From Rhodoferax sp. (GTDB taxonomy: Bacteria > Pseudomonadota > Gammaproteobacteria > Burkholderiales > Burkholderiaceae_C): 64,000 nucleotides of DNA. Positions 18,474 to 29,188 of the stretch are shown here, one piece after another. The stretch covers positions 39,549 to 103,548 of the forward strand of contig SSFF01000031.1 of assembly GCA_008015235.1 (NCBI GenBank), given 5' to 3'. How positions within the stretch are numbered: the first letter of the stretch is position 1; every line of letters starts with the position of its first letter. The position numbers and the translations under genes were made by a program. The notes under the pieces were generated by a model. The model was not told the DNA's origin. It did no database searches and saw nothing but the letters and a program-made list of their open reading frames with translations.

Positions 18474-19835
18474 TCAGAGCAGCAAGCGCGAAAGGTCGTT
18501 CCACATCGCGATTCCCATCATCCCCATCAACACCACCACACCAGCCCGTTGCAGGCCGTCCATCCACTGAACACTCGGTGGTGCACCAGTCAGCCACTCC
18601 CAAAGATAATACATCAGGTGTCCGCCATCGAGGACCGGTATCGGCAAGAGATTGAGCACCCCCAGGCTGACACTGATCAGCGCCAGAAACAAAACATAGT
18701 GAACCATACCGGCAGAAGCCGATTTACCGGCGTAGTCGGCAATCGTCAAGGGACCACTGAGATTTTGCAGTGAGGCTTCACCTACCAGCATGCGCGCCAT
18801 CATGCGCAGGGACAATGCACTGATATCCCACACCTGCCCCACTGCGCGCGCGAAACCGTCCCACATCCCGTAGCGCACAGTAACACGCTCCACCGGCCCA
18901 CCTACTGCGGCCCCAATACGCCCAATCTCAGTGCCCTGCTCGTCCACCACCCTTGGCGTGATCAGTATGACTTGCTGAGCACCATTGCGTTCGATCAACC
19001 ATTCTTGTTGCTGCGCTTTGCCGCCTTGCACCGATGACCGGATGCTCGCGCGCAGGACCGCTGCATCCGGCACGTCCGTACCATTCACCCGTCGTACCCA
19101 ATCTCCGGGGCGAAGGCCGGCTGACTGTGCAACCTCACCAGGCACAAGATCGCCGATCACTGCACGACTGCGCGGGCTCACAATGCCAATTTGCGCCAGA
19201 GTTGCAGGCCCAACATCACCCCCAGCAAGCGTAGAGGTTTCCAAGCAAAACACTGGGGCACTTTGGTTGGGTAGCACTTCAATTTGCAAGCACACATCCT
19301 GTCGGGCCAACGCTGCGCGTGTCATCCACCAACGCACATCCTCAAACGACTTCACCTGCTCCATGCTATGTCCATCCAGTCCAGCGGCCAGCACCAACTC
19401 TCCTCCTCGTAATCCTGCCTTTGCTGCCAGTGTCGTTGGCACAGGCGCAGACAACACGGCACGCGCCTGCTCGACCCCCGCCCAGTTGACGGCGGCATAC
19501 AGCACAGCAGCCAGCACCAGATTGGCGATCGGTCCCGCAGCGACAATCATGACGCGCCGCGACAGGGGCTGCACATTGAATGCAAGGTGGCGCTCCTGCG
19601 CAGGTACATCCCCTTCCCGTTCGTCCAGCATGCGCACATAGCCGCCCAAGGGCAAGGCACAGAGCGCATATTCAATGCCGGTACGTGCGGAGGTGCGACT
19701 CCAGAGGGTGGGGCCAAATCCAATAGAAAAACGCAAAACCTTGACACCACAGGCCAAGGCCACCCGGTAATGCCCCCATTCGTGCACAGCAATTAGCACC
19801 CCCAGGGCCGCAACAAAGGCAAACAGGGTGGTCAT
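18474..19835 (-). CDS. rseP: RIP zinc metalloprotease RseP
   Basis: 453 residues. Intramembrane site-2 protease that cuts anti-sigma factors in the envelope stress response. The zinc-binding HEWGH lies in the first membrane segment (about residues 18-22), two PDZ-like domains follow (around RGGELVLAAGLDGHS and LRPGDWVRRVNGTDV), and the third zinc ligand is in NLLPIPVLDGGHL. At least four membrane helices. It lies immediately upstream of bamA, a conserved association. Confidence 0.95.
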   Translation of the reverse strand: MTTLFAFVAALGVLIAVHEWGHYRVALACGVKVLRFSIGFGPTLWSRTSARTGIEYALCALPLGGYVRMLDEREGDVPAQERHLAFNVQPLSRRVMIVAAGPIANLVLAAVLYAAVNWAGVEQARAVLSAPVPTTLAAKAGLRGGELVLAAGLDGHSMEQVKSFEDVRWWMTRAALARQDVCLQIEVLPNQSAPVFCLETSTLAGGDVGPATLAQIGIVSPRSRAVIGDLVPGEVAQSAGLRPGDWVRRVNGTDVPDAAVLRASIRSSVQGGKAQQQEWLIERNGAQQVILITPRVVDEQGTEIGRIGAAVGGPVERVTVRYGMWDGFARAVGQVWDISALSLRMMARMLVGEASLQNLSGPLTIADYAGKSASAGMVHYVLFLALISVSLGVLNLLPIPVLDGGHLMYYLWEWLTGAPPSVQWMDGLQRAGVVVLMGMMGIAMWNDLSRLLL

Positions 19836-19855
19836 CGTCGCATCCAGGAGTGGTG

Positions 19856-21055
19856 TCAGTGCCGCTGCTGCGACACCCAGGCGCTGGCGGCTGCACGGGT
19901 CTGCCCATCCAGCGCCAGTACGTCGTCCAGCGTATGAATGGCATGCGGTGTCACCTGCTCCAGCATGGCCATATTCAAATGATGGATCTGGTCAAAGCGG
20001 ATGCGGCGCTGCAAGAAGGCTTCCACAGCCACTTCATTGGCGGCATTCAAGACCGCGGTGGTGCCTGGCACTGCCGCCATCGCATACCAGGCCAGACGCA
20101 ATCCGGGATAGCGACGTTGGTTGATCTCGGAGTCCGCACTGGCAAAAGTCAAATGCCCCATGGCGGCAAAATTGAGGGCGCTCGCGCCAGAAATAATACG
20201 CTGGGGCCAGGACAATCCATAGGCAATCGGTCCACGCATATCGGGGGTCCCCAGTTGGGCCACCACCGAATTGTCGACAAACTGGACCATCGAGTGCACC
20301 ACGCTCTGGGGATGGATCACCACCTCGATCTTGTCGGGAACCACACCAAACAGATAGCGTGCCTCGATGACTTCCAGTGCCTTGTTCATCATGGTCGCCG
20401 AGTCCACCGAAATCTTTTGTCCCATGACCCAATTCGGATGGGCGCACGCTTGCTCGGGCGTGACCTGAGGGAGTTGCGCCGGATCCCAATCGCGGAAAGG
20501 ACCGCCCGAAGCGGTCAGAATGATCTTGTCAATGGAAGGCCCCCACTGGGCACGATCATCGGGCAGCGACTGGAATATGGCCGAGTGTTCGCTGTCAATG
20601 GGCAACAAGGTGGCCTGACCCACTGCAACCGCCTGCATGAACAAATCACCACCGACCACCAAGGCTTCCTTATTGGCCAGCAACAGGCGCTTACCAGCGC
20701 GTGCGGCAGCAATGCACGGCTCCAGCCCGGCCGCCCCCACAATGGCGGCCATCACTACATCGACTTCCGTGGCCTGAGCCACCTCCACCAGCATGTCGGC
20801 GCCCCCCAGCACCTCGGTACGGGAATCCGTACCAGCCAGCCGTCGCGCCAGATCCTGGGCCGATGCAGGGTTGCTCATGACGGCATAGCGCGGTCGGTGT
20901 GCCATGCAGATGTCGACCATCAGATCGACCTTGGTTGCAGCCGTGACCGCATACAGACGGTAGCGGTCAGGATGCCGCGCCATCACATCCAGGGTATTGG
21001 CACCAATCGAACCCGTCGCCCCCAGGACGACCACGTTTTGCTGAGCCATGTTCAC
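19856..21055 (-). CDS. dxr: 1-deoxy-D-xylulose 5-phosphate reductoisomerase
   Basis: 399 residues. Second step of the MEP isoprenoid pathway. The N-terminal NADPH-binding GATGSIGANTLDV, the LLLANKEALVVGG segment, the metal and substrate region DSEHSAIFQSL and the LTASGGPFRD loop are all present. It overlaps cdsA by four bases. Synonym ispC. Confidence 0.96.
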   Translation of the reverse strand: MNMAQQNVVVLGATGSIGANTLDVMARHPDRYRLYAVTAATKVDLMVDICMAHRPRYAVMSNPASAQDLARRLAGTDSRTEVLGGADMLVEVAQATEVDVVMAAIVGAAGLEPCIAAARAGKRLLLANKEALVVGGDLFMQAVAVGQATLLPIDSEHSAIFQSLPDDRAQWGPSIDKIILTASGGPFRDWDPAQLPQVTPEQACAHPNWVMGQKISVDSATMMNKALEVIEARYLFGVVPDKIEVVIHPQSVVHSMVQFVDNSVVAQLGTPDMRGPIAYGLSWPQRIISGASALNFAAMGHLTFASADSEINQRRYPGLRLAWYAMAAVPGTTAVLNAANEVAVEAFLQRRIRFDQIHHLNMAMLEQVTPHAIHTLDDVLALDGQTRAAASAWVSQQRH

Positions 21056-21897
21056 AAAGTCCCCAACATCATGGCAATGGGCAGCACCGGCAACAGGGCA
21101 TCCACCCGGTCCAGAATACCGCCATGTCCTGGCAGCAAGCCACTGCTGTCCTTGACGCCTATGCTGCGTTTGAGCAAGGACTCGACCAAGTCACCCACGA
21201 TGCTCATGGTCACCAAGAACAGCAGGGCCACCGCATAGAACAAGGGGCCATTCCCGGACAACCTGGCATACAGGCTGTATGCCCCCATGCCACCGCGCGC
21301 TTCCACCATCTGCCACAACGCCGCAACCAGGAAAACCGTCAGCATGCCGCCAATAGCGCCTTCCCAGGTCTTGCCAGGACTTACAGTAGGTGCCAGTTTG
21401 CGTCGGATGAACTTCCCCCCCAAGCCGCGGCCGGCAAAATAGGCTCCGACATCGGCAGCCCAGACCAGAAACAGTACCGAGAACAGGTAGTTGACGCCGA
21501 TGGCATGGGCTTGGCTTACTGCCAACCAGGCGGCAAGCAGGGCAAAAACACCGCCACACACACGCACGATCTGTGGCACCGCCAGCCATGATGTCGCCCC
21601 CTGGCGCAACACCCAGGCACTGAACAGTACCCAGAAAGCCGTTCCCAGCAGCCACAAAACACCCCAGGACATTTGCAAGGCGCCTGCCATCCACAGAAGG
21701 GCCCCTATTAGAAAACAGACGAAGCCGGTAGCGACCGCTGCATGCGACCCCAAGCCTGTCAGTCGGCCCAGCTCCCATCCCCCAGCCGAAATCATCACCA
21801 AGGAGACCAATGCAAACAGGCGGCTATCGGGATACAGCACAACTGGCACCAAGATAGCCAACAACACCAACGCGGTAATGATTCGTTGCTTCAGCAT
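21052..21897 (-). CDS. cdsA: Phosphatidate cytidylyltransferase
   Basis: 281 residues from ATG 21897. Makes CDP-diacylglycerol, the common phospholipid precursor. Multi-helix membrane protein ending in the CDS signature region VGDLVESLLKRSIGVKDSSGLLPGHGGILDRVDALL. The sequence SPGKTWEGAIGG before it is also typical. The start is chosen at MLKQRIITALVL, the usual N-terminus. Four-base overlap with dxr. Confidence 0.95.
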   Translation of the reverse strand: MLKQRIITALVLLAILVPVVLYPDSRLFALVSLVMISAGGWELGRLTGLGSHAAVATGFVCFLIGALLWMAGALQMSWGVLWLLGTAFWVLFSAWVLRQGATSWLAVPQIVRVCGGVFALLAAWLAVSQAHAIGVNYLFSVLFLVWAADVGAYFAGRGLGGKFIRRKLAPTVSPGKTWEGAIGGMLTVFLVAALWQMVEARGGMGAYSLYARLSGNGPLFYAVALLFLVTMSIVGDLVESLLKRSIGVKDSSGLLPGHGGILDRVDALLPVLPIAMMLGTL

Positions 21898-21910
21898 GCG
21901 GCTGTCCTTG

Positions 21911-22618
21911 TCAGTTATTTGGGTGAAGCTGCTCGGAGGTCTTGCCGAAACGGCGCTCGCGCCCCTCGTAGGCTGCCAGTGCAGCATCCAGATCGGCCGC
22001 ATCAAAATCCGGCCACAAACAGGGGCTGAAAAACAGCTCAGCATAGGCTGCCTGCCACAACAGGAAGTTGCTCAAACGCATTTCTCCACCGGTGCGGATG
22101 ATCAGGTCCGGATCGCCGCAATGGGCGGTGGTCACTGCTGCAGACAGCGACTCTTCGGTGATGACTTTTCCATCCGCAGCCAGCTGGCGCGCAGCCTGCA
22201 CCACATCCCAGCGGCCACCGTAGTTGAAACACACATTGAGTTCGATACGGGTGTTGGCGGCGGTTGCACGCTCTGCATCGTCCAGACCGTTCGTGATACT
22301 GGCCGACAAGCCCTGGCGCTCCCCTATGAAACGCAGTCGGACGCCTTCTTTTTGCAACTGCGCCACCTCGCGTGCCAAGGCCAGCGCTAGCAACTCCATC
22401 AAACCGGAAACTTCATCCTTCGGACGGTTCCAGTTTTCGGAGGAGAACGCAAACACGGTCAGAATCTGAATGTCACGCTGAACGCAGAGCCTAACGGCAC
22501 GTTTAAGCGCATCCACACCCCGCTTGTGCCCGGCAATGCGCGGCAAATACCGTTGTTTGGCCCAACGACCATTGCCGTCCATGACGATGGCCACGTGGCG
22601 TGGCGACATCTTGTCCAC
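21911..22618 (-). CDS. uppS: Isoprenyl (undecaprenyl) diphosphate synthase
   Basis: 235 residues. Builds the C55 lipid carrier for peptidoglycan and O-antigen by cis condensation. The N-terminal VAIVMDGNGRWAKQRYLPRIAGHKRG with the catalytic Asp, FAFSSENWNRP and the C-terminal DPDLIIRTGGEMRLSNFLLWQ...ELFFSPCLWPDF are all family signatures. The start is GTG 22618 (or ATG 22609). Lies 26 bases after frr. Confidence 0.95.
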   Translation of the reverse strand: MDKMSPRHVAIVMDGNGRWAKQRYLPRIAGHKRGVDALKRAVRLCVQRDIQILTVFAFSSENWNRPKDEVSGLMELLALALAREVAQLQKEGVRLRFIGERQGLSASITNGLDDAERATAANTRIELNVCFNYGGRWDVVQAARQLAADGKVITEESLSAAVTTAHCGDPDLIIRTGGEMRLSNFLLWQAAYAELFFSPCLWPDFDAADLDAALAAYEGRERRFGKTSEQLHPNN

Positions 22619-22644
22619 TGCAGTGGGGCCCAGTGACCGAGCTA

Positions 22645-23205
22645 TCAGACGGCCATGATGTCTTGTTCCTTCGAGGCCACAAGACGGTCAATTTCAGTGA
22701 TATGGCGGTCGGTCATCTTCTGAATGTCCGCCTCGGAGCGTTTCTGGTCATCTTCAGATGCCAACTTGTCCTTGACCATTTTCTTGACGGCCTCGTTGGC
22801 ATCGCGACGCAGGTTGCGCACGGCCACTTTGGCGTTTTCACCTTCTCCACGCACCACCTTGGTCAGCTCCTTGCGGCGCTCTTCGGTCATGGGGGGCATG
22901 GGGACGCGGATCAAGTCTCCCATGGAAGAAGGATTCAGACCCAAATCGCTTTCACGGATGGCCTTCTCGATCTTGGCTCCCATGCCCTTTTCCCATGGCT
23001 GCACGCTGATGGTACGTGCATCGAGCAGGGTAAGATTGGCCACCTGGCTCAATGGAACCATGGAACCGTAATAGTCCACATGCACCGTATCCAGCAAGGC
23101 CGGATTGGCGCGGCCGGTACGAACTTTGGAGAGATTGTTCTTGAACGCAGCAATGGACTGGTCCATCTTGGAGTCCATCGTTTTCTTGACTTCTTCAATC
23201 GTCAT
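22645..23205 (-). CDS. frr: Ribosome recycling factor
   Basis: 186 residues. Splits post-termination ribosomes with EF-G. It has the expected length, a long three-helix bundle and the signature regions [15 protein letters not shown] and [17 protein letters not shown]. It is in the rpsB-tsf-pyrH-frr order found in most bacteria. A small hairpin (GCCTGC/GCAGGC) lies in the pyrH-frr gap near 23234-23247. Confidence 0.97.
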   Translation of the reverse strand: MTIEEVKKTMDSKMDQSIAAFKNNLSKVRTGRANPALLDTVHVDYYGSMVPLSQVANLTLLDARTISVQPWEKGMGAKIEKAIRESDLGLNPSSMGDLIRVPMPPMTEERRKELTKVVRGEGENAKVAVRNLRRDANEAVKKMVKDKLASEDDQKRSEADIQKMTDRHITEIDRLVASKEQDIMAV

Positions 23206-23253
23206 GATTGCTTTCCTCAGCGGGGTTAAACCAGCCTGCTTGCAGGCCCGACG

Positions 23254-23976
23254 TCAAACGTGAACCAATGTTCCTTCGTCCTCACCCAACACCACGCGAC
23301 GCAACGCGCCATGCTTGAAAATCGAGAACACCTTGATCGGCAGCTTCTGGTCACGGCACAACGCGAAGGCAGCAGCATCCATGATGCCCAGATTGCGAGT
23401 CATGGCCTCGTCGAACGTCAACGAAGCATAACGCGTGGCCTGCGGATCTTTCTTGGGATCCGCCGAGTACACGCCATCAACCTTAGTGGCCTTGAGCACG
23501 ATCTGCGCACCGATCTCGGCACCGCGCAAGGCAGCCGCAGTATCCGTCGTAAAGAACGGATTGCCTGTGCCAGCGGCAAAGATCACCACCTTGCCTTCTT
23601 CCAGGTACTGCAGGGCTTTGGGACGCACATAGGGCTCGACGACCTGCTCGATACCGATGGCGGACATGACGCGTGCCGTCAAGCCCGCCTTGTCCATGGT
23701 GTCCCCCAGGGCCAGTGCATTCATCACGGTGGCCAACATACCCATATAGTCTGCCGTAGCACGGTCCATGCCGACCGAACCACCGGCCACACCACGGAAG
23801 ATGTTGCCACCACCAATGACCACCGCCACCTCGACACCCAGACGCATCACTTCGGCTACCTCTGCCACCATGCGAACGATGGTGTCGCGGTTGATACCGA
23901 ACTGATCGTCACCCATGAGGGCCTCACCGGACAACTTGAGCAAAATGCGCTTATAGGCCGGTTTTTCCTGCTGCAT
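23254..23976 (-). CDS. pyrH: UMP kinase
   Basis: 240 residues from ATG 23976. Phosphorylates UMP to UDP. Amino acid kinase fold: [17 protein letters not shown], the nucleotide loop [23 protein letters not shown] and the [19 protein letters not shown] region. It is 52 bases after tsf and in the same operon. Confidence 0.97.
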   Translation of the reverse strand: MQQEKPAYKRILLKLSGEALMGDDQFGINRDTIVRMVAEVAEVMRLGVEVAVVIGGGNIFRGVAGGSVGMDRATADYMGMLATVMNALALGDTMDKAGLTARVMSAIGIEQVVEPYVRPKALQYLEEGKVVIFAAGTGNPFFTTDTAAALRGAEIGAQIVLKATKVDGVYSADPKKDPQATRYASLTFDEAMTRNLGIMDAAAFALCRDQKLPIKVFSIFKHGALRRVVLGEDEGTLVHV

Positions 23977-24028
23977 GGGCAAACTCCTGAATGGTTGGAT
24001 GGCGGTTTTTCTGGGCAGTGTAACGGTC

Positions 24029-24928
24029 TTAGGCCGACTGCTTGGCAGCAGCCACCTGGGCAGCCACTTCAGCTGCGAAGTCGTCAACCTTCTTCTCGAT
24101 GCCCTCACCCACCACGTACAAGGTGAAACCCTTCACGGCGGTGGATTTTTCCTTGAGCATGGCGCCCACGGTTTGCTTGCCGTCGGCAGCCTTCACGAAG
24201 ACTTGGTCGACCAGGGAGACTTCCTTGAGGTACTTTTGCACCGAGCCTTCGATCATCTTGGCAGCGATATCGGCAGGCTTGCCGGATTCGGCCGCTTTGG
24301 CTGTAGCCACAGAACGCTCTTTCTCGATCAGTTCGGCAGGCACGTCAGCGCTGGTCAGGGACACAGGCTTCATGGCGGCCACGTGCATTGCAACGTCCTT
24401 GGCAGCCACTTCGTCGCCGTCAAATTCCACCACCACGCCAATACGGGTGCCGTGCAGGTAAGTGGCCAGCTTGGCGCCGGAAGCGAAACGCTTGAAGCGG
24501 CGGAAAGTCATGTTTTCGCCGATCTTGCCGATCAGGCCCTTGCGCACGTCTTCCAGGGTGGGGCCAAAGCCGTCCTGGCTGTAGGCTAGAGCGCCCAGCG
24601 CTTCGATGTCGGCAGGGTTGTTCTTGGCAATCAGACCGGCAGCGGCATTGGCCAGGGCCAAGAAACTGTCGTTCTTGGTCACAAAGTCGGTTTCGCAGTT
24701 GACTTCGATCAATGCACCCACGCCTGCATCCACTGCGGCGGCAACAACACCTTCCGCAGTGATACGGGCAGCGGCCTTGCCAGCCTTGCTGCCGAGCTTG
24801 ACGCGCAGGATCTCTTCCGCCTTGGCCATGTCGCCATCGGCTTCGGTCAGGGCCTTCTTGCATTCCATCATGGGAGCATCCGTCTTGCCACGCAGTTCAG
24901 CAACCATGCTTGCGGTAATAGCAGCCAT
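24029..24928 (-). CDS. tsf: Translation elongation factor Ts
   Basis: 299 residues. Nucleotide exchange factor for EF-Tu. The N-terminal [23 protein letters not shown] and the core [21 protein letters not shown] are diagnostic. It follows rpsB, with an intrinsic terminator-like hairpin between them that may set its level. Confidence 0.97.
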   Translation of the reverse strand: MAAITASMVAELRGKTDAPMMECKKALTEADGDMAKAEEILRVKLGSKAGKAAARITAEGVVAAAVDAGVGALIEVNCETDFVTKNDSFLALANAAAGLIAKNNPADIEALGALAYSQDGFGPTLEDVRKGLIGKIGENMTFRRFKRFASGAKLATYLHGTRIGVVVEFDGDEVAAKDVAMHVAAMKPVSLTSADVPAELIEKERSVATAKAAESGKPADIAAKMIEGSVQKYLKEVSLVDQVFVKAADGKQTVGAMLKEKSTAVKGFTLYVVGEGIEKKVDDFAAEVAAQVAAAKQSA

Positions 24929-24971
24929 TTCAATTCTCCGTAAATCTAAATTCGGTTATTCCAAAAAACTT

Positions 24972-24998
24972 AAAAAAAAGGGGCAACGCTGCCCCTTT
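24972..24998 (-). terminator. Intrinsic terminator or attenuator between rpsB and tsf
   Basis: On the minus strand a perfect stem AAAGGGGCA / TGCCCCTTT with a 4-base loop is followed by a run of T (complement of the A-run at 24972-24979). This is a textbook Rho-independent terminator placed after rpsB, so readthrough probably sets the tsf-pyrH-frr expression level. Confidence 0.8.
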
Positions 24999-25017
24999 CT
25001 CTCAGCAGGGAAAGCAA

Positions 25018-25767
25018 TCAGGCAGCAGCCTCATTCACTTCCACAAATTCGTCTTCGCTCTCGCCAGTGGCCTTAACCACCTCTTCCACAGCATTGGCAC
25101 GACCTTCGAGGATCGCGTCAGCGATACCACGGGCGTACAGAGTCACAGCCTTGGAGGAGTCGTCGTTACCAGGAATGACGTAGTCGATGCCTTCAGGGTT
25201 GTGGTTGGAGTCCACCACGCCGATCAGGGGAATACCCAGCTTCTTGGCTTCGGCGATGGCGATCTTGTGGTAACCCACGTCGATCACGAAAATCGCATCG
25301 GGCAGTGCGGTCATGTCCTGGATGCCACCAATGTCTTTTTCCAGCTTCTCCAGTTCACGGGCGAACATCAGCTGCTCTTTCTTGCTCAGGCTATCCAGAC
25401 CAGCTTCCTGCTGGGCCTTCATGTCCTTCAGGCGCTTGATGGAAGTCTTGACGGTCTTGAAGTTGGTCAGCATACCGCCGAGCCAACGCTGGTCCACATA
25501 GGACACGCCAGCGCGCTGGGCTTCCGCCGCCACGATTTCACGTGCTTGGCGCTTGGTGCCGACCATCAGAATGTTGCCGCGCTTGGCAGCCAGCTGACGC
25601 ACGAAGGCAGCAGCTTCCTGGAACATCGGCAACGATTTTTCCAGATTGATGATGTGAATCTTGTTGCGGTGTCCGAAGATGTACGGTGCCATCTTGGGAT
25701 TCCAGAAGCGGGTTTGGTGTCCGAAGTGAACGCCGGCTTCCAGCATCTCACGCATTGTTACAGCCAT
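25018..25767 (-). CDS. rpsB: 30S ribosomal protein S2
   Basis: 249 residues from ATG 25767. [22 protein letters not shown] and [17 protein letters not shown] are S2 signatures, as is the [19 protein letters not shown] region. First gene of the translation operon, with a 5' leader of roughly 130 bases if the extended -10 at 25907-25915 is used. Confidence 0.97.
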   Translation of the reverse strand: MAVTMREMLEAGVHFGHQTRFWNPKMAPYIFGHRNKIHIINLEKSLPMFQEAAAFVRQLAAKRGNILMVGTKRQAREIVAAEAQRAGVSYVDQRWLGGMLTNFKTVKTSIKRLKDMKAQQEAGLDSLSKKEQLMFARELEKLEKDIGGIQDMTALPDAIFVIDVGYHKIAIAEAKKLGIPLIGVVDSNHNPEGIDYVIPGNDDSSKAVTLYARGIADAILEGRANAVEEVVKATGESEDEFVEVNEAAA

Positions 25768-25906
25768 GAATAACTCCAAAGGTTAGGTCTAAAATCCAGC
25801 CCGTCGTTGACCTGATCATTCAGGAATTCAACACCTTGTTGGACTGGTTTGCGATTTCGCTTTGCTGACAGGCATTAGAAATACCCACCCGGTGCAAAGC
25901 CTGTCG

Positions 25907-25915
25907 ATTCTAGCA
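25907..25915 (-). promoter_or_regulatory. Extended -10 element upstream of rpsB
   Basis: The minus strand reads TGCTAGAAT, a TGn-extended -10 box (TAGAAT). No good -35 hexamer is visible at the usual distance, which is tolerated with extended -10 promoters. It lies between the divergent miaA start at 25951 and rpsB. Confidence 0.5.
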
Positions 25916-25950
25916 CGAACACCCTGCGCCACTCCTGCCCGGCCCCTTCT

Positions 25951-26916
25951 ATGCCCCAGCACCCGACCATTGCCCCGGAATATGTTGCCATTGCCGGCCC
26001 GACCGCCAGTGGCAAAACAGCGGCGGCTTTGGCACTGGCCGCGCGCCGGCCGTGCGAAATCGTGAGCGTGGACTCGGCCCTGGTGTACCGCAGCATGGAC
26101 ATTGGCACCGCCAAACCCACCAAAGAAGAGCTGGCACAGGTACCACACCACCTGATCGACATCCGCGACCCATTGCAGGCTTACAGCGCCGCCGAATTCG
26201 CCCGCGATGCGCGCCAGTTGATTACCGACATCCGCGGCCGTGGCTCCCTGCCCTTGCTGGTGGGGGGCACCATGCTCTACTTCAAGGCACTTTTTGAGGG
26301 CATGGACGACATGCCCACCAGCGACCCTAGCATTCGCGCCGAGTTGGACGCTCAGGCCGCAGCATTGGGTTGGCCGGCCCTGCATGCCGAACTGGCCCAG
26401 GTGGACCCGGTCACCGCCGCGCGCCTGTCGCCCAACGACAGCCAGCGCATCCAGCGCGCCCTGGAGGTTTTTCGCATGACCGGGCAAGCACTGTCGAGCT
26501 TTCACCGCCGGTCACAGGCCGACAGCGCAGAAAAACCGGCCCCCAACTACCTGCTGGTGAGCCTGGAGCCACAGGACCGCGCCTGGCTGCATGCCCGCAT
26601 TGCCCAGCGCTTCGACGCCATGCTGGCTGGCGGCTTGATCGCGGAAGTGCAAACCCTGCGCCAGCGTGGTGATTTGAACCCGGACCTACCCTCCATGCGT
26701 TGCGTTGGCTACCGCCAGACATGGGAAGCACTCGATGGCCTATGGCCCCTGGCCGAACTGCGCGACCGCGGCATCTTTGCCACGCGCCAGCTGGCCAAGC
26801 GCCAGATCACCTGGCTGCGCTCCATGCCCCAGCGCCAGGTGGTGCACTGCGACGCCCCCGACGCGCTGGAAAACTGCCTGCGCTTGATCGAAACCGCGCT
26901 ACCACAAAGGGTTTAA
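25951..26916 (+). CDS. miaA: tRNA dimethylallyltransferase
   Basis: 321 residues. Adds the dimethylallyl group to A37 of tRNAs that read UNN codons. P-loop [15 protein letters not shown] near the N-terminus, then [27 protein letters not shown] and the [14 protein letters not shown] region. The C-terminal part has [13 protein letters not shown]. It converges with thiQ and overlaps it by 18 bases at the 3' ends. Confidence 0.96.
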   Translation: MPQHPTIAPEYVAIAGPTASGKTAAALALAARRPCEIVSVDSALVYRSMDIGTAKPTKEELAQVPHHLIDIRDPLQAYSAAEFARDARQLITDIRGRGSLPLLVGGTMLYFKALFEGMDDMPTSDPSIRAELDAQAAALGWPALHAELAQVDPVTAARLSPNDSQRIQRALEVFRMTGQALSSFHRRSQADSAEKPAPNYLLVSLEPQDRAWLHARIAQRFDAMLAGGLIAEVQTLRQRGDLNPDLPSMRCVGYRQTWEALDGLWPLAELRDRGIFATRQLAKRQITWLRSMPQRQVVHCDAPDALENCLRLIETALPQRV

Positions 26917-27558
26917 ACCGCCCTGCACCAGGCGGTAGCCGCGCTGCCCCACGGCGCGGGCTTCGTCCTCGTCGTGCGTAACCCACAAGGCCGCCATGCG
27001 GCTCTCGGCAATGCGGCGCACGAACTCGGCACGCAAGTGGGCGCGCAGATCGGCATCCAGCGCGGAAAAGGGTTCGTCCAGCAGCAGCACGCGCGGCTGC
27101 ACGATGAGCGCACGCGCCAGGGCCACGCGCTGCTGCTCGCCGCCGGACAGCTTCCACACCTTCTGCCCCGCAGGCACGTCGAGGCTGAAGGACGCCAGCA
27201 TGCGCTGCGCCTGGGCGCGCGCCTCCTGGCGCTTGACACCGCGCTCCACCAGCCCAAACGCCACGTTGTCCCACACGTCCAGGTGCGGGAACAGTGCAAA
27301 GTCCTGAAAAATGAGCCCGACACCACGACGCTCGGGCGGCACATCGCGCATGCTGGCACCCCCAATGCATACCTGGCCACCTTCCAGGATTTCGATGCCC
27401 GCAATGATCTTGAGCAGCGTGCTCTTGCCGCTGCCCGAAGCCCCAAGCAAGGCCACGGTCTCCCCCGCCGCCACCTGCAAGGAAATGTCGGCCAGCAGGG
27501 GCCACACAGCACCGGTGTCACTTTGCCAGCTTTTTCGGACCGATTGCAGTTCAAGCAC
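26899..27558 (-). CDS. thiQ: Thiamine ABC transporter ATP-binding protein
   Basis: 219 residues. ABC ATPase: Walker [10 protein letters not shown] (residues 39-47), Q-loop [15 protein letters not shown], signature [15 protein letters not shown], Walker [13 protein letters not shown] and the H-loop WVTHDEDEA. It is the last gene of an operon with a two-domain permease and a periplasmic binding protein, preceded by a TPP riboswitch, which gives the substrate as thiamine or its phosphates. It overlaps thiP by 8 bases. Confidence 0.88.
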   Translation of the reverse strand: MLELQSVRKSWQSDTGAVWPLLADISLQVAAGETVALLGASGSGKSTLLKIIAGIEILEGGQVCIGGASMRDVPPERRGVGLIFQDFALFPHLDVWDNVAFGLVERGVKRQEARAQAQRMLASFSLDVPAGQKVWKLSGGEQQRVALARALIVQPRVLLLDEPFSALDADLRAHLRAEFVRRIAESRMAALWVTHDEDEARAVGQRGYRLVQGGLNPLW

Positions 27559-29170
27559 GGGGGGATTCCTTCTTCACCGGCCCCTCGAGGACGCGGAAAA
27601 TGCCATAGGCCAGCAGCAACAACAACAGAGCCAACACCATGGCATCGGCCAGATTGCTGGCGCCGGGGCGCCCCAGGCGTTGGTAAATCAGGGTGGTCAG
27701 GGTGGTCCACTCCGGGCGCGAGAGAAACAGGGTGACCGCGAATTCGCCAATGGCCGTGGCTGCGGCAAACGCCGCCCCGCGGCGCAGGGCCGGCACCAGC
27801 AAAGGCAGGGTCACACGCCAGAACGCACGCCAGGGCGAAGCCCCCAGCAGCCGCGCGGCCGCCAGCCACTGGGTGGGCATGGTGTCCAGCGCCGCGACCA
27901 CCGATTGGGTGACAAACGGGTAGGCCACCAGGGTGTAGCCCGCCAGCAGCAACACCATGCTGCCGCTGTAGCGCGGGTACAGCACCAGGAGACCAAAGCC
28001 CACCATCACCGACGACACCACCAGCGGCGCAAACAGAAAGGCCCGCAGCCAGCGCCAACGCTGCGCCGCCAAACCGTGCAACAAGCCCAGCACACTGCTG
28101 GCCAGCACCGTCACCGCGCAGAAGCGCAAGGTATTCCCCAAGGCCAGCAAGGTGTCCCCATCGACCAGTACCTGCCAGCCAGTCGCTATGGAATTAATAG
28201 CTGCCTGCGCAATAGCGACGAGGGGAAGGAGCACAAAACACATAAAAACCAGGGCCATGGACAGCACCAGGACGGTTTCCGTACGCCCACTGGGGATGCG
28301 CCGCGGCAGCGGCTGCACGCGCACCGGGGTGATGGAGCGGCTGGCCAGACGGGCATAGAGCGTGGTCACCCACGCTCCCACCGCGGCCACCCACAGGGCC
28401 AGGATGCTGGCTGGACCCAGGGCCAGCTCATGGGCCACCAGGGTGTAGATCTCCACCTCCAGCGTGGCGAACTGCTGCCCGCCCAGCACCAGCGCCAGGC
28501 CCAGCCCGCTGAAGCAGTACAGGAACACCAGGCAGCAGGCTGCCAGCACCGCGGGCCGCACCAACGGCCACTCCAGCCGCCAGAACGCGCGCCAGGGCGT
28601 GGCGCCCAAGGACCGGGCAGCCGCCAGCTGCGAGGCATTGACCCCGGCCAGCGCCGCCATGGCGGGCCGTACCACCACACTCAGGTTGAAGAACAGGTTG
28701 CCATACAACAGCAGCCAGGCTCCGCTGTCCACCGATACGCCGAAAACCCGTGCCAATGCGCCGTGCGGCCCGAGCAGGGCAAGCACCCCTAGCGCCACCA
28801 CCAGGGTAGGCACCACAAAAGGCAGCAGCAGGGTGCGCTGCATGGCGCTGCGGCCGGCAAATTCCAGCCGTTGCAGAACCCAGGCCATGGGTACGCCCAA
28901 TACCAAGGCCAGAGCCGTGGTCAGCACGGCCTGCAGCAAGGTCCAGAGCAGGCGCTGGCGCAGGTAGCCATCGGTCAGCGGCGCCATCCAGGCCGACAGG
29001 CCCCAGGCCTGCCCGCCTATTCCACTGCCCTGCCCCGACTGGGCCACGGCGTAGGCCAGCAGGGCCAGCACAGGCGCCACCAGCACTGCCCCAAGGAACA
29101 CCAGCACCGGCAAGGCCGCCAGATACCGACCCGCGCGTGAATCGGTGAAGGAATCGGAGGACAAGGGCAC
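27551..29170 (-). CDS. thiP: Thiamine ABC transporter permease (fused two-domain)
   Basis: 539 residues, the length of ThiP proteins, made of two homologous permease halves. Each half carries an EAA-type loop contacting the ATPase: AARSLGATPWRAFWRLEWPLVRPA and AARLLGASPWRAFWRVTLPLLVPA. About 12 membrane helices. The linker between the halves contains an in-frame copy of the dispersed repeat (28185-28232), encoding LVAIAQAAINSIATG in the first helix of the second half. It lies 18 bases after thiB. Confidence 0.88.
   Translation of the reverse strand: MPLSSDSFTDSRAGRYLAALPVLVFLGAVLVAPVLALLAYAVAQSGQGSGIGGQAWGLSAWMAPLTDGYLRQRLLWTLLQAVLTTALALVLGVPMAWVLQRLEFAGRSAMQRTLLLPFVVPTLVVALGVLALLGPHGALARVFGVSVDSGAWLLLYGNLFFNLSVVVRPAMAALAGVNASQLAAARSLGATPWRAFWRLEWPLVRPAVLAACCLVFLYCFSGLGLALVLGGQQFATLEVEIYTLVAHELALGPASILALWVAAVGAWVTTLYARLASRSITPVRVQPLPRRIPSGRTETVLVLSMALVFMCFVLLPLVAIAQAAINSIATGWQVLVDGDTLLALGNTLRFCAVTVLASSVLGLLHGLAAQRWRWLRAFLFAPLVVSSVMVGFGLLVLYPRYSGSMVLLLAGYTLVAYPFVTQSVVAALDTMPTQWLAAARLLGASPWRAFWRVTLPLLVPALRRGAAFAAATAIGEFAVTLFLSRPEWTTLTTLIYQRLGRPGASNLADAMVLALLLLLLAYGIFRVLEGPVKKESPRA
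28185..28232 (-). repeat. Dispersed 48-bp repeat inside thiP
   Basis: Minus-strand core TATTGCGCAGGCAGCTATTA then CCATAGC. The plus-strand 18-mer ATAGCTGCCTGCGCAATA (28197-28214) is identical to 58065-58082. Sense and in frame with thiP, giving AIAQAAINSIA within a membrane helix. Confidence 0.8.
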
Positions 29171-29188
29171 CCGCGACCAGCCCAGCGC

